The notes under the pieces: generated by a model
What the model saw: the letters and a program-made list of their open reading frames with translations, nothing else
Told to the model about the DNA's origin: nothing
Databases searched by the model: none
Source: Daphnia carinata
Taxonomy: Eukaryota > Arthropoda > Branchiopoda > Diplostraca > Daphniidae
NCBI RefSeq assembly: GCF_022539665.2
Contig: NC_081336.1
Coordinates: 10,454,778 to 10,518,777, forward strand
Direction: 5' to 3'
Length of the DNA: 64,000 nt
Position numbers and translations under genes: made by a program
Part shown: piece after piece, positions 9,913 through 20,810 of the stretch
Position numbering within the stretch: position 1 is the first letter of the stretch
Layout of the letters: each line of letters begins with the position of its first letter

Positions 9913-11220
9913 TTATCTAAGCATCAAAACATATTCATTGTTAGACCTTCTTTCCTCTGCTTTCATTTGGTCGTTAGAAGAACGATGTCCAAACATCGTT
10001 TTGAGTCTTTTGAAGAATTTCTTCCCCTTTTTTTCTGCCTTTGGCTCCGGAAACATTTCTTTGGCGAAAGCCACTTCTGCCATCTTCTTCTCAAAATCGA
10101 TATTTTCGTTTTCGACAATCACTTGCAGGGCTTTTTCTCTTCGCCGGAGAAGTTCGGTTAGTTTCGCGCGTTCTACTTCCGATGATGCAGACGCAAGTTT
10201 TGTTTTATGATCATCCAGCGCGTCTTCTGCATCACGTATAACTTCGCGGGACCTCCTTTTGTCATTTTCGTAGAGTTTTTCCAGCTTAGAAAAAGTCTTC
10301 CTGAGCTTGTCGATGCTGTTGCATTCAATGACAAGCGGTTCAGATTTGTTCCCGGAGGCGGCCCTTTTTATCTTGAACGCTACCATTATGGCCATTATGG
10401 TCTGTGACATGTACTTTTCATACTTTTCGCGATTTTTCTTATTCTTGTCTTTTGCTATATCGATCAGTAACGTCAAGTAATTGATCATAGCACCGGTCAA
10501 GTTTAGTGTAGTATTAGGTTCGGCATCCGATTTTGTTGTCGGGGTTTCGGGAGGCGTTTCCTTTCCTGTTGTGCGTGTTATTTTGATCAAATGCGCATTT
10601 TGTTGATGTAAATGGAGGTCGTGGAAGAGTCTGCAACCGAGGAAGTTGGGCATAGCCTTATATCCTGCACACACGTAAATTGGGATTTCAGTTGTTTTGT
10701 CTTGTAATACAACGTGGGTGTAGAAAAATCCAACGACCTCTTCCCATTTTACGTGCTCTTTGAACTTCCCTGTACGCTTAGACTTGACCAAATTGTACTT
10801 CGTAAAAGGCGTTAAGTTGGGCTCGCCTATTTGTTGCCATTGTTGTAGACTGATGATTGACTCGTCACAGCCTTTGTCAATCACCATATCCACTTTATGC
10901 TTGTTCAGACATACCTGCACAGACTTGATCTTGATGGTATTATCTTCTCTCAAAAATCCCGGTTTGACGAATTTCTGTTTCATTCGCTCGAAGAATCGTG
11001 ATTGCTTCGACTGTTGGGCGCCCTTTGCAGTTCCATCTGGTTTCTCTGCTTGGCAATCAGTACTAGATGAAGTATTCTGGGGTAAAGGATGCGTCGTGTT
11101 ACATTCCTGTAACAAGTCGCTCCTGTTTTCTGGTGTCAACTGTTCAGGTTGTTCTTCTCTGCTGGAAGATCCTGTTAATGCTGTGACGAACGTGAAGATA
11201 TTCATAAATGAGGGAACCAT
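9913..11220 (-). CDS. Retropepsin-like protein with D-K-G active site, coiled-coil C-terminus
   Basis: Single-exon ORF of 435 codons with a good ATG (11218-11220). Residues 1-20 are hydrophobic. Residues 100-215 resemble a retroviral/retrotransposon aspartic protease fold: a VDMVIDKGCDESIIS stretch at about 111-124 in the position of the usual D-T-G-A-S loop, and an NFLGCRL motif at 192-198 like the (L)LGR-D-x-L motif that closes such domains. The catalytic triplet is D-K-G (115-117), so peptidase activity is doubtful. Residues 300-405 form a charged coiled coil; the tail is basic (KKGKKFFKRLK). No RT or integrase adjoins it. Near-identical copies are at 53485 and 62864, and a relic at 41.6-42.7 kb. 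It may be a domesticated or selfish gene derived from a retroelement; its function is unknown. Confidence 0.6.
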   Translation of the reverse strand: MVPSFMNIFTFVTALTGSSSREEQPEQLTPENRSDLLQECNTTHPLPQNTSSSTDCQAEKPDGTAKGAQQSKQSRFFERMKQKFVKPGFLREDNTIKIKSVQVCLNKHKVDMVIDKGCDESIISLQQWQQIGEPNLTPFTKYNLVKSKRTGKFKEHVKWEEVVGFFYTHVVLQDKTTEIPIYVCAGYKAMPNFLGCRLFHDLHLHQQNAHLIKITRTTGKETPPETPTTKSDAEPNTTLNLTGAMINYLTLLIDIAKDKNKKNREKYEKYMSQTIMAIMVAFKIKRAASGNKSEPLVIECNSIDKLRKTFSKLEKLYENDKRRSREVIRDAEDALDDHKTKLASASSEVERAKLTELLRRREKALQVIVENENIDFEKKMAEVAFAKEMFPEPKAEKKGKKFFKRLKTMFGHRSSNDQMKAEERRSNNEYVLMLR

Positions 11221-11701
11221 TTTGAATATTTCGATTTACTTCGGGTGCTTGAAAAACACCGCTCGCTGTCTCGCTTTATGGCATTTTTCGACGGAAGACA
11301 GAACCCATCACTGCTCAAACTCTGATGTTTTTTCAAAAAAAAAATGTTAATAAGATAAGGTAATTTGAATTGTGTGAAGGAAATTAAATGAATTAGAATT
11401 TTTCCCGTAATGTTCAACACAAATAACTGTAAAAAACTCTAAAAAGTATTTTTATTTCGTGAAAAACTATCTCAGTTTTGGAATCTTCTGAATTCACATG
11501 CATGCCGTCTATAGGACATATACCCTGGTGGTTATTACTGTTTCCGCTATCATTTCCACGATATACCGTCCCGCCTTAGCCAACTCGTGTTTTTCGTTTG
11601 CACCTCGACGCAGACCTACGTTGTTATGTGCTTGAGTCTTGCTCTTTAGCATGCCAAAGAAATTTGACTACTATTGCTATTTTTATTTATAGCTAAGGAG
11701 A
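11221..11701. other. Intergenic spacer between divergent genes
   Basis: About 480 bases between the retropepsin-like gene (minus) and the transporter pseudogene (plus), AT-rich with no recognisable motif. It would hold both promoters if either is transcribed. The same spacing is kept in the inverted copies (53000-53484 and 62384-62863). Confidence 0.5.
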
Positions 11702-13985
11702 AGTAAGATACCACAAGCTGTTTGAAGAATGGGCATGTTGGATCGTTCACAACCTTGGCTAAGCCATGTTTGCCATACCCACCCTATCCAGAAAGACAGC
11801 AAAAGAATAGGTCAGTTTCGATGGCTGAAACATCACCAGTGCTTTGGCATGATCAGGTGCAAAAACGACTGAAAAGATTGAATCAACACTTATTACTCGA
11901 ACGAAAAGGAGTTGAGCACAAAGGAGGATACTGTGAAAAAAGATAGATGCCTGTCAACAGCATCATCTGACAGTTGTAATGGAGGTTGTGGAGGGCTTAA
12001 GAAGAAAAAATATAGGCGTTTTGGAGAGGTTGATAAAACAGAGAAGAAAAAACTGACACCCAGACAATGGCTTCTATTGGTTGTTCTCTCATTAGCAACT
12101 CTCACATCATCATTTGCCTTTCCCCCCCGTTCTTTCCCTAAATTGTAAGTATCTGTGAAATAAGATCATATGTAATGTGAAATCTAAATGTTTGCTTTAA
12201 TCTCTAGGCTGAAGATAAGGGTGCCACAGTATCCATTTATGGATTTATTATTGGTACCAACTGCCTGACATCGTTTCTTGTCACACTCCTTTTATTGGAA
12301 AAACGTAAATATTACCCCAAATTTGTTCCATAAACGTGTAATTTGCATCTTCATCTTTCTTTCAGCTAAAAGTTAGTGGCGTTCGGTTCACCTTTGTTTC
12401 TGGAGTTTTCATTGGAGGTATTTGCTGCTTATTATCGGGGTGAGTAGTAAATTACACAAAAAAAACGCAAAAGCTGGGTTTTAATCAGTAAACTTTAAAA
12501 GCTTTTTAGAGTATTTCCCTCCCGGGGGTTCATTCGTCGTAATATCTATATTGATCCGCGTCATTCACGCTGCCGGAAACGCTGGAACAATTACGGCGAC
12601 GTTTACGTACACTGCTGTGGAGTTTCCCAATTCCGTTGCCAAAATCTTTGTAAGATTCACTAATGCAGGTTTAGCGTTCGCTGTTCAATTTCTACCATTG
12701 TTCTAATTTTAGACTCTTACAAGAACCATGATGAACATTGCCCAGTTTGCTAGTCCTATAGTCGGTGGTGCATTGCATGAAGTAGGTGGTTTTAAGACTA
12801 CCTTTATCCTCATGGGAGGAATTCAAACTATTATGGCCTTTATTGCATTACCCTTTCTCGCCGATTATGACGGTAAGTTAGTTCAAAATATTGTAGGTCA
12901 CCAGCCTTCTCATCTCGTTTCTCAACATTTTAGTGTCACAGTATGACGAGGGATAAACTAAAACTCAATCGCCATTGGCTATTTTGTGTATTCCATCCAT
13001 TTGGATCCCGTTCTTCACGTTCATCGTATCGACATGTCGAACGGGTTCCTCTCGATCAACTTTGAACCGCAAGTGTTGCGTACGGTATGTTTTCCGTCTT
13101 GGCGTTATTATTAATTTCTTTAGAATCATTTTATGTTTTGTTTGCAGTTTGACTTGACACCATTTTACGTGGGTATCTTTTTCGGACTGAAAGACGGTGC
13201 CAACAGTATAGCCAGCCCTATTTGGGGATACTTGTGCGATCGCCGAGGACCTGTGAAGCTCGGCTTTTTTTCGAGTACCATGATCGGAGCCTTGTCCATA
13301 TTTTTGCTGGGGCGTTTTCCCTTCGTTCCTATTGATCGGTACTTTTGATTTCAATTCTCAAATTCAAACCGTTTAACTAGTATCATTATTTGATTTTATT
13401 TTAGAAATCTAGCTGTTGTCGGTATCGCATTGGCACAAAGTGGAGTTGCGTTTGCAGGGCAACAAGTTTCGGGGGTCGTTGATGCCATGAGAGAAGCTAT
13501 GTAAGCCACATTTAAAAAAATCAATTTACTGTACCAGTATTCATTTCTTTTTTTTTTCGTTTTGATAATAGACATGCTGGTTATCCGGATAATCCCAGTA
13601 CTCACGGGCTTGTTGCCGGTATATGGTCGTCTCTTAGTGGTGCTGGGCGTTTTGTTTCACGCGCTGGGACTGGCATTTTAGTGGACCACATTTGGTTTCC
13701 AAATGACGGCTGTCGTCGTCTTCTCTGTCCAAATTACAGTGTTAAGTTTTATGCAAAAATGACTATTAACAAATAATTAGATGTATTGTTTATTTCCTTC
13801 TATAGGGACTAGCAACCATTTGCTTCATGTTACCAAAGTGCAAGAAAGGGGACGGCAAATCCGACGGGGATGACATGACAGTGGATGCCATATCTACGAG
13901 GACAACATCGTTTACTTATTCCGTCGTGGATGTCGGTGAGTTTCCATGATTAACTATTTCTCAGCCCGAATCTCCAGCCGAGTCC
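11702..13985 (+). pseudogene. SLC18B1: SLC18B1-like MFS transporter pseudogene (unit 1)
   Basis: SLC18B1-type proteins are 12-helix vesicular polyamine transporters of the major facilitator superfamily. Exons with short introns run from a K-rich cytosolic N-terminus (LTPRQWLLLVVLSLATL) through GATVSIYGFIIGTN, ITATFTYTAVEFPNS, FASPIVGGALHEVGGF, FDLTPFYVGIFFGLKD, IWGYLCDRRG and GVAFAGQQVSG to CKKGDGKSDGDD. Lesions: no ATG opens the first coding exon (from about 11885), a frame shift at the C-run in exon 1 (about 12120-12130), an in-frame TAA at 12953-12955 after the ADYD exon, and a one-base shift at about 13025 before the MSNGFLSINFEPQ-equivalent stretch. The 3' end is cut at about 13985 where vasa sequence starts. 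An upstream exon-like stretch (11725-11946) with KRLKRLNQHLLLERKG is unrecognised. Confidence 0.88.
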
Positions 13986-14887
13986 GGCCACACCTCGAAA
14001 TGCTGCCCGAATCTATTGATGAATCGACGGAAAGCTGCGTGAACAATACATTCCAGAAGCTGTGACATGCGATGAAAAGGAACTGTTTAAGGGGATCGTC
14101 TGTGGGGAACACTTTAACAATTTTGATAAAGTCGTCCTCCAGGTAAACCATTTTTCGAAACAGTAGTTTATGTTTTGAAAATATCTATTTGGATTTGCTT
14201 TAGGTTACAGAAAAAGATGTACCTCGATAAATAACATCATTCGAAGAAGCCGGCCTGCGCCTACTACTACTTCAAAACATTAAGATTGCTGGCTACATAA
14301 AATCAACACCTATACAGAAAGCTTCAGTTGCAGATATTCTTGCCAAAAGAGATTTGATTACTTGTGCTGTCACGGGCTCCGGCAAAACGGTAATCCAATT
14401 AATGAACGCTGTGTAATTTTGAAACCTTGATGCCTTCGTACTAACTTGATTCGAATGGGTCGATATGAACTGGGTAAGTTGAGGTAAAAGTAATTTTGAG
14501 TGGGCACGTCTGTGATTGCGACTACGAAAAGGTCCAATTGCATTTAAGATACTCAAGAAACCCTTCGTGACATTCGTTGATTAAGTCATCTAAAATTTCA
14601 CATTTTTTCATATAGGCGGCGTACTTGGTACCGTTTATGAACATATTGTTAGAACAAGGTGTTTCTGGTGCATCCCCGCCATGGTTCAAAAGCCAGAAGT
14701 TGTAATTGTCGCACGCACTCGTGAATTTTCGATTCAAATTCACCGCGGGGCGTGTAAATTCTCCTACAATTCGGTTTTAAAATCTGTCATATATCAAGGA
14801 ACTGTCACGAGCCATCATCGGTCAAATCTTCAAGCTGGGTGCAATACTCTTGTCGCGACCGCGGGGCGACTCGAGGATTTTCTCAAT
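13986..14887 (+). pseudogene. vas: vasa/DDX4 fragment (unit 2)
   Basis: Starts abruptly inside a CCHC knuckle exon (GHTS...CPN, 13987-14015). It continues with a DEKELFKGIVCGEHFNNFD stretch that corresponds to the conserved pre-helicase GINFDKYD region of vasa, a short intron (14142-14202), VTEKDVPR then a TAA stop at 14229-14231, SFEEAGLRPLLLQNI, the Q motif, motif I and degraded motifs Ia and Ib. It ends where POLD1 begins at about 14887. Compared with vasa proteins, everything from motif II (DEAD) onward is missing. The copy from 14281 is nearly identical to 4904-5510. Confidence 0.82.
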
Positions 14888-16402
14888 TAGTGTCACGTCA
14901 GGTAATCTATGGTAACACAGATTCCGTAATGGTGAAATTCGGTGTACCCACGGTGGCCGAAGCCATGGAATTAGGCCGAGAAGCTGCCGCATTTGTGTCG
15001 GCAAAATTTGTCAAACCCATTAATTTGGAATTCGAAAAAGTCTATTACCCCTATTTATTGATCAACGAAAAGAGGAAATTACGGTTCTGATTTATAAAGA
15101 CTTGTTAGATGAGATACCAGTTGCACTGTCTGTTTCTGTCTTCACAGGTATCCAGGATTGTATTGGACCAAACCTGAAAAGTTTGACAAAATGGATTGTA
15201 AGGGTTTAGAAACTGTTCGTCGTGATAATTGTCAACTCGTTGCCAATCTTATCAATAGCTGGTCTGCAGAAAAGTTTGATTGATCGGTAAACAAAAAGTC
15301 ATCAGTTTTAGTATTCAAAGTTTGAGGTTTTGATATTTTCTCTTAGAGATCCGGATGGAGCACTAGAATACACCAAACAATCTATTTTCGACTTGCTGCG
15401 CAACAAAGTCGATATCTCACTTCTGATGATTACCAAGGTAGAGCGTAACTATGTTTTGGAATACTGTGATTTTATCCGTTTGCTTTCTTTTATTAAAAAG
15501 GAGCTGACTAAAACAGATAAAGACTACGCCAGTAAACAGGCACATGTGGAACTAGCTCACAAGATGCGTAAGCGAGATGCTGGTACAACCCCAAAATTAG
15601 GGGATCGAGTTCCGTATGTCATTATCGCAGCCGCTAAAAGTACACCAGCTTACCTCAAGGTTCGTCTTTGGATTTCAAATTTCTCATGAACTATTAAGTT
15701 TTCATACGTCTTCTTTAGACGGAAAACCCTATTTTTGTAATGGAATACAGCGTACCTATTGATGCCCCATACCATTTGGAAAATCAGCTTTCAAAACCCC
15801 TTGTTCGGATTTTGGAACCCATACTTGGATCTAAAGCGGAATCATTGTTGCTACGTAAACACGGACTTATCGCCTTTATTTGCTTGACATAATTGAACGG
15901 TTTGTATTCCGTATTGTAGATGGTTACCATACCCGGACGCCTTCATTTGTTACTTCAAAAATTGGTGGATTGGCTAGCTTTACCACACGCAAATCCACCT
16001 GTGTTGGATGCAAAACCGTCCTTCCAGACGATAGTGCTGTATGCAAGTAAGTCTAATTTCTGCCTATCTCGGCGATGTTTGTTAAAATTGCTGTTCCAAT
16101 TTAAACAGATTTTGCAAGCCGAAAGAATCGGAGTTCTACCAGAGGGAAATTGGCCAACTTTATGCTCTCGAAGAGAAGTTTAATCGTTTATGGACAGAAT
16201 GTCAACGGTGCCAGGGAAGTCTCAACGAAGAGATTCTTTGTTGCAAGTAAATAGTTTGAGTGATATCCTAATCATGTTACATACTTAATACTAATCGTTT
16301 GCCACATTTAGCCGAGATTGCCCCATCTATTATATGAGGACAAAAGTTAGAAAAAATCTCACGGAACAGGGTAAACTTATGGAAAGATTCAGCCTACCCT
16401 GA
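14888..16402 (+). pseudogene. POLD1: POLD1 3' third (unit 2)
   Basis: Same exon series as 5511-7025, including the YGNTDS change, the frame shift before the LIDRDPD-equivalent position, both Cys modules and the native TGA (16400-16402). Private differences: the donor after EKR reads GGAAAT where the other copies have GGTAAT (about 15074-15078), and a few missense changes. The donor mutation alone would block normal splicing of this copy. Confidence 0.92.
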
Positions 16403-17384
16403 CAACCTACCGCTCTCGTCAATGATGGTGCATACAGGTAGTGGCTTGGCTTTTGTAAAATAGATTGGAAACAATAAATTACACGACTCATTGTTCAGTA
16501 AGTTCCCCATAACCAAAAGATTTTAATAAAAATGGTGTATAGCGCCGTAAGAGTCTCGGAGGGAGCAGGCGGTAAAATACGTGATGTCATGTAATTCCGT
16601 ATTTTGAAAAACGAAAGTTGATGGCATTAGTAAGTAGATGTATAAGTTATTAGAAAAGTCACGTTGTTGCGAATGATCCAGTCGACGAAACATCGTACGA
16701 ACCAACGCACATTGAATTAATTAGATTAAGTTCTTAGTCTTTCTGTTTTTTTTTGTGGTTTATTTCAATACCTAGATTTTTTTTCTTCCCATCCCATTAA
16801 AAAATTTTTTTTTTATTCAATTAAAGTCTTATTTCTCAAACAAAATATTTGCTTTAGGCTCGTAGGGGGCTAGTCGCTAGGTGGCCCAGGTGCTGTGCTG
16901 AGCTGAGCTGCTGATGGCCACATTTATCATGGCGTCGTAGCGGCTAGTTATATCACGGCAGCCGAACGTGGTAGACCTTTATTTTTGTAGGTGAAATCCA
17001 AGGGAGGAAATGCAAATGCTCGGCGCCATCTTGTACGAACGATGTGGTCTGGCGGACACCTTACCAAGGTGACCATGCATTACCTTCGAGTGTATTTAAG
17101 GTATACCATTTACTTGCTTTGTAAAAGCTAGGTTTTTAACTTGTGCATCGTAACGATTTTGAATTGGGTAAGTTGCAAGTCGGTAGATTTGCTCTGCAGT
17201 TTCCCGGATACCAGAACCCTGCTTCGCGAGAACTACTCTACGTTGTTCTGGGGGGCTTAGACGAACATCTGAATCCGATTTTGAAGAAGTCTTGCATCGA
17301 TGGACACTGACAAAATATAGGTGAAATAGCTACAAATTTTTATTAGCAAGGTTCACTTGTGTTCCAACTCATTTTATTTTTCAG
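16403..17384. other. End of left array and unique flank
   Basis: 16403-16810 is the POLD1 3' flank, ending in T-tracts where homology to the array stops. 16811-17384 is single-copy in this window, GC-richer at 16860-17100, and shows no ORF of note. It could be a promoter or 5' end of the deubiquitinase remnant that follows, but nothing proves this. Confidence 0.45.
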
Positions 17385-17918
17385 GAAGCTGCACATGAAT
17401 GTTGGGTATTTTATCATAAGTAGAATACAGATAGATTCTGTAGTAGTAGATCTCTTTAGTTGGGTATTGAAATTGGCTTTGGTTTGTATGGGATCTGATG
17501 AGGTCTCAGTTGCATTTGATCCTACTTGTTATTTATCACTGCCAATGCCAGTCGAAAAGGAAGTACCAGTTGACCTGTATCTGGCTAACGTGGACCTTTT
17601 AGCAGAAATTTTTCTGCTTTCAAGGGATTCAAAGAGTTTGTAGAATATTATGTCTCTAGGATTCCACAGTTTTAGGTAATTCAATTGACAAGAAATTTAC
17701 ACTGATTCTTGTTTTATTTTTCTAAAGGCAGAATCTTAATTATAAAGGATTGGGAAAGAAAATTGACGGAGGCTCAGTGCCAAAAAAATTATGGTAGTTG
17801 GAATGATTACCGAAGCTCTTCGGATTCGTTTATTTCACTCGTTATGGTATTTAAAGAAAATAAACGTGTACCTGTGTCCCTTTGTATCTGTCCCCGATTT
17901 CCTCTTCACTTGCGATAA
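17385..17918 (+). pseudogene. USP4/11/15-like deubiquitinase remnant
   Basis: An exon after a TTTTTCAG acceptor reads EAAHECW, then after a frame break DSVVVDLFSWVLKLALVC, then VSVAFDPTCYLSLPMPVEKE and PVDLYLANVD. This is the pattern of the USP4/USP11/USP15 catalytic domain just after the Cys box, where the protein reads EAWENH...VDLF...LVCP-x-C...VSVTFDPFCYLTLPLP. The zinc-ribbon C-x-x-C is C-M-G-S here, so metal binding is lost. A second weak block after a TTCTAAAG acceptor (17727-17860) has MVV in the place of the family MVVADV motif. Stops and frame shifts make it a relic; no Cys or His box is present. Confidence 0.6.
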
Positions 17919-19556
17919 TTCTGCAGCGGGTCATGCAGATACTGTGATCAGCAGAAAAAGTTGGAAGTGCGCTGCCCGGAAAGCAAATCTGGGGTAAAAG
18001 AAAAAAACTTATTCCAACTAGTAAGCCATTCCCAAATTCAACCAACAAAAAGGTACACAGTGAGATTTGCTTAACAATTATGTTTCTTTAATTGATTTTA
18101 AAATTAGGAAAAGGTGGAAGGAAAAACTTCGTTCTCTGGTAGTGTTTTAGTTAAAATCCTTTTTGTGCAAATTCATTTTTGAAATTGTTTACCTCATTTT
18201 CGAATGGTTCCGTTCACATTTGTTGTTCATGTGAGATTTTATGTTTACCAGTTACTGCATTATATTGACCACTATTGCAAGATGTTTGTTTAGGAATAAC
18301 TACTGTTTTGTTTATCTGGAATGTTGTGTGGGAGTCCATCAGGAATTGCTGGTCTGCAGTAAATTTGTCAGGTATATGTTAGCTTTCATCAGCAAAACGT
18401 TATGCACTAATTGTGTTTGGTTTTCGTGGTATAGGCTAGGTGATGAAGATCAATGAATCAGAAAATGTTTTGCATGGGTGGTGAATGTTCTGACAGTTTT
18501 AACAGTTGTGATGTGGTGTATTTCACTTCCACGCATCATGGTGTTTTTATCTATCAGTTGAATTGTATGGTTAATTTTCTGTTCGTGTAACCTCATTTCC
18601 TCTTGAATCATATAGTAGAAATTGGTGACCTGAAACAATGAACATGGAAAAATCACCTGTGCCAACGTTGACGATGTTTGATTGATGAAGTGCTGGAAAC
18701 TAAAATTAATTTTCTTTACAATTTGGTTTCAGGCTATCTTTATAATTTTTTATTAGTTTTGCGTTTGTTTAGAGTCCGCAAGCTCGTAGCTGATTTCCTC
18801 CTTTAGATACCACCTGTCGACGGTTTGACAGCCTCACACAATTGAACGTATGCCAAAAAGTAATTGATCCAATTTAATGTATGCAATGTATACTAATTAC
18901 ACCATTCAAAACAATATTCCAGGCCAAAGTGAGCTCTTCCGATCAGAAAAGTGACGGCGTATCCATTTAATTGAAAATAGGCACAAGATAACGCACAATT
19001 GGCGTTCTTGCCTCAATGGAGAAATTTTTCCGTGGAACTTATGACCGAAATACCATTGCAGCTGTTCAAAAAAAAAGAAAAGTGTATTATCATGCAGATG
19101 TTGACTAGCTAACAATCCAGAGATACGTCAACTTGCGAAATTTCTAGATGTGTGTGAAGCGCAATCAGCATCCTTGTTGAACTGTGAACCCAAATCATGT
19201 ATTTTCCTAGAAATATCTAGGTTTTTGGATAAATAAATAAGTCAGTGAAAAAATGTGATTGTGTGTGAGTGATTCACGATCTAAAAGTATGTTTAAAGAG
19301 TTCACATCAATGCAGTTCCCGTCTCAAAAAAGCAATATTTTCAATTTTGATGAATTTTTCGGTTGTTAATTGGAAAACAAGATGACGCTGCTGTGTCACT
19401 ATTTACTTGCTGACTAAGTGTGAACGGTGAAAGCTGTGTTCGAAAGTTTCTGTTAAATATGTCATATTCCAATGGAAAACTTAAGAAAAACTAATGGTGC
19501 TTCTGTACGTTTTAATCCCTGAGTGTGTTTTAGAAGTGAAGCCCACAGAATGCTTG
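17919..19556. other. No gene recognised
   Basis: AT-rich, many stops in all frames, only ORFs under 75 codons with no family signature. It may contain decayed 3' parts of the deubiquitinase remnant. Confidence 0.5.
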
Positions 19557-19569
19557 CCCACACGGCACA
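19557..19569 (+). repeat. Left terminal inverted repeat
   Basis: CCCACACGGCACA, complementary to 27459-27471. The following 50 bases (CCTTCCTGGGAGCCTCC and on) resemble the sequence just inside the right end. Confidence 0.75.
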
Positions 19570-20504
19570 CCCCCTTCCTGGGAGCCTCCTAAAAGGTTCT
19601 AAGCCTCCCCAGCGCATCAATCATGCCGTTGGGAAGCGCTGAGGAAGGCCACAAGCAGGTGGACAATTTGTCGAGGAGCATGGCAATATGTGCAATTCAA
19701 GAAATGTGTTTGTGATATTGTCAGGAGTGTTTTAGGAGCTCCCTTCATGAAAGTAAGACTCATGCATTCAAATAATGGGAAAAAATAAATGGATTGGATT
19801 TGGTAACGACATTAGAGCTGTATTCAACATTTTCATCTAATAAACCATATTCCTATAGAACGACGTGTGAAAGCATAAATATTTGGCAGGGAAATACTCA
19901 TTCTGAAACGAGGAGATGTGATAAAACAACACTCAATTATCCAGTCATGGAGCTTGTAGGACAAGGGAATTTTCATGATAAATAGTATAAGAGGATGAGT
20001 ATAAAGGCTGCATAAGAGGATATGATATAGCATAAGAGGATATGATGAGTGATAAGCAGATTTTTTTAAAAAGAGATAGAAAAAAAGAACATTCGTTTAA
20101 AAAACACATACAAGAGACGTAAAGAGATAGGAAGGAAACACTCGATGTGGTTCCCACAATATTTTTTTTTCATTTTCAATACATCATCATTAGATGTATT
20201 TTTAGCTGTGTGTTGAAGAGAAAGCCATTGAGCCAACTTGTGCACATCGAACGGAAGCGCACGTCTTTTTAAAGATTCACATCAATTCCCAATTCAGATC
20301 CTTTCTTTTCTCCTTCTTTCAATTGGAACTTGTTCAGACCAAAGGACTCCGTGGATAGATCTCGTTGGGATGAGCATTCTGATTGCTGCTGGCGGTATCG
20401 TTCGTTTGCCGACTATTACAATACTACAATTTTTTAAAAACAAAACAAATAGAAACAGTTCACAGGATGAAATGTAGAAAATGAAAATTGCTTTCATACC
20501 AGCT

Positions 20505-20743
20505 GCCTCCTCTCCCACTTTTTCATGGCCATTTTGTATTTCTCAAATTCGTTACATCAGTCGGAGTAGACCTTCTGATAATCGTGTGATTTGCTGGGGG
20601 CAGCGCATCGCTGCGTATCGACCGTGATATTATAACTGCACAGCGTGTCCGCTCCTAACCGGCAGTCATATCGGCCGGCTTCTTGTTCCATCACGCCCAT
20701 AATCACCATGCCTTGCTCGGCCGTCTGGATAGATTTGTCTGAC
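20505..20743 (-). pseudogene. Semaphorin-2A-like C-terminal Ig exon, captured
   Basis: Read on the minus strand from a CTAG acceptor: IQTAEQGMVIMGVMEQ, AGRYDCRLGADTLCSYNITV, DTQRC, then KSHDYQKVYSD, a TGA where the family has Trp (20557-20559), then CNEFEKYKMAMKKWE. This is the Ig domain and C-terminal tail of secreted class-2 semaphorins, axon-guidance ligands that bind plexin. The D-x-G-x-Y-x-C Ig signature and disulfide Cys are kept. No Sema or PSI domain is present. It lies inside the DNA transposon and is spliced, by position, to the tyrosine-rich exon at 20811, whose last codons (KKGQYQLSFR) also fit the semaphorin Ig. Confidence 0.75.
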
Positions 20744-20810
20744 CTAGAAAGTTTGTCAAATGAACATTTAAAAAAAAATCATTTTCATTCAATAAAAAAC
20801 AAATTACCTG

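Larger units (their letters stand above)
4904..16810 (+). repeat. Left tandem array of a ~9.38-kb unit
   Basis: Every landmark at 4904-7430 recurs 9377 bases later (5953 to 15330; 7146 to 16523; 5511 to 14888). So 4904-14280 is one full unit and 14281-16810 begins a second. Unit content: vasa fragment, POLD1 3' part, SLC18B1 3' piece, spacer with a small inverted element, antisense retropepsin-like ORF, SLC18B1-like pseudogene. Identity between copies is very high, with scattered single-base differences. Homology stops in a T-rich tract at about 16790-16810. The same unit is present inverted at 49796-64000. Confidence 0.95.

Noticed and set aside
10760-11350. Plus-strand ORF of ~196 codons opposite the retropepsin-like gene
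   Set aside because: Antisense shadow of a real-looking ORF; residue pattern is not protein-like and it is rich in Cys and Ser from the complement of A-rich codons.
12965-13354. 129-codon minus-strand ORF over the transporter exons
   Set aside because: Shadow of the transporter exon and intron sequence; the sense strand has the recognisable family residues.
4904-16810. Helitron-type capture of gene fragments
   Set aside because: I found no Rep/helicase gene and no convincing TC...CTRR ends with a hairpin at the unit boundaries.
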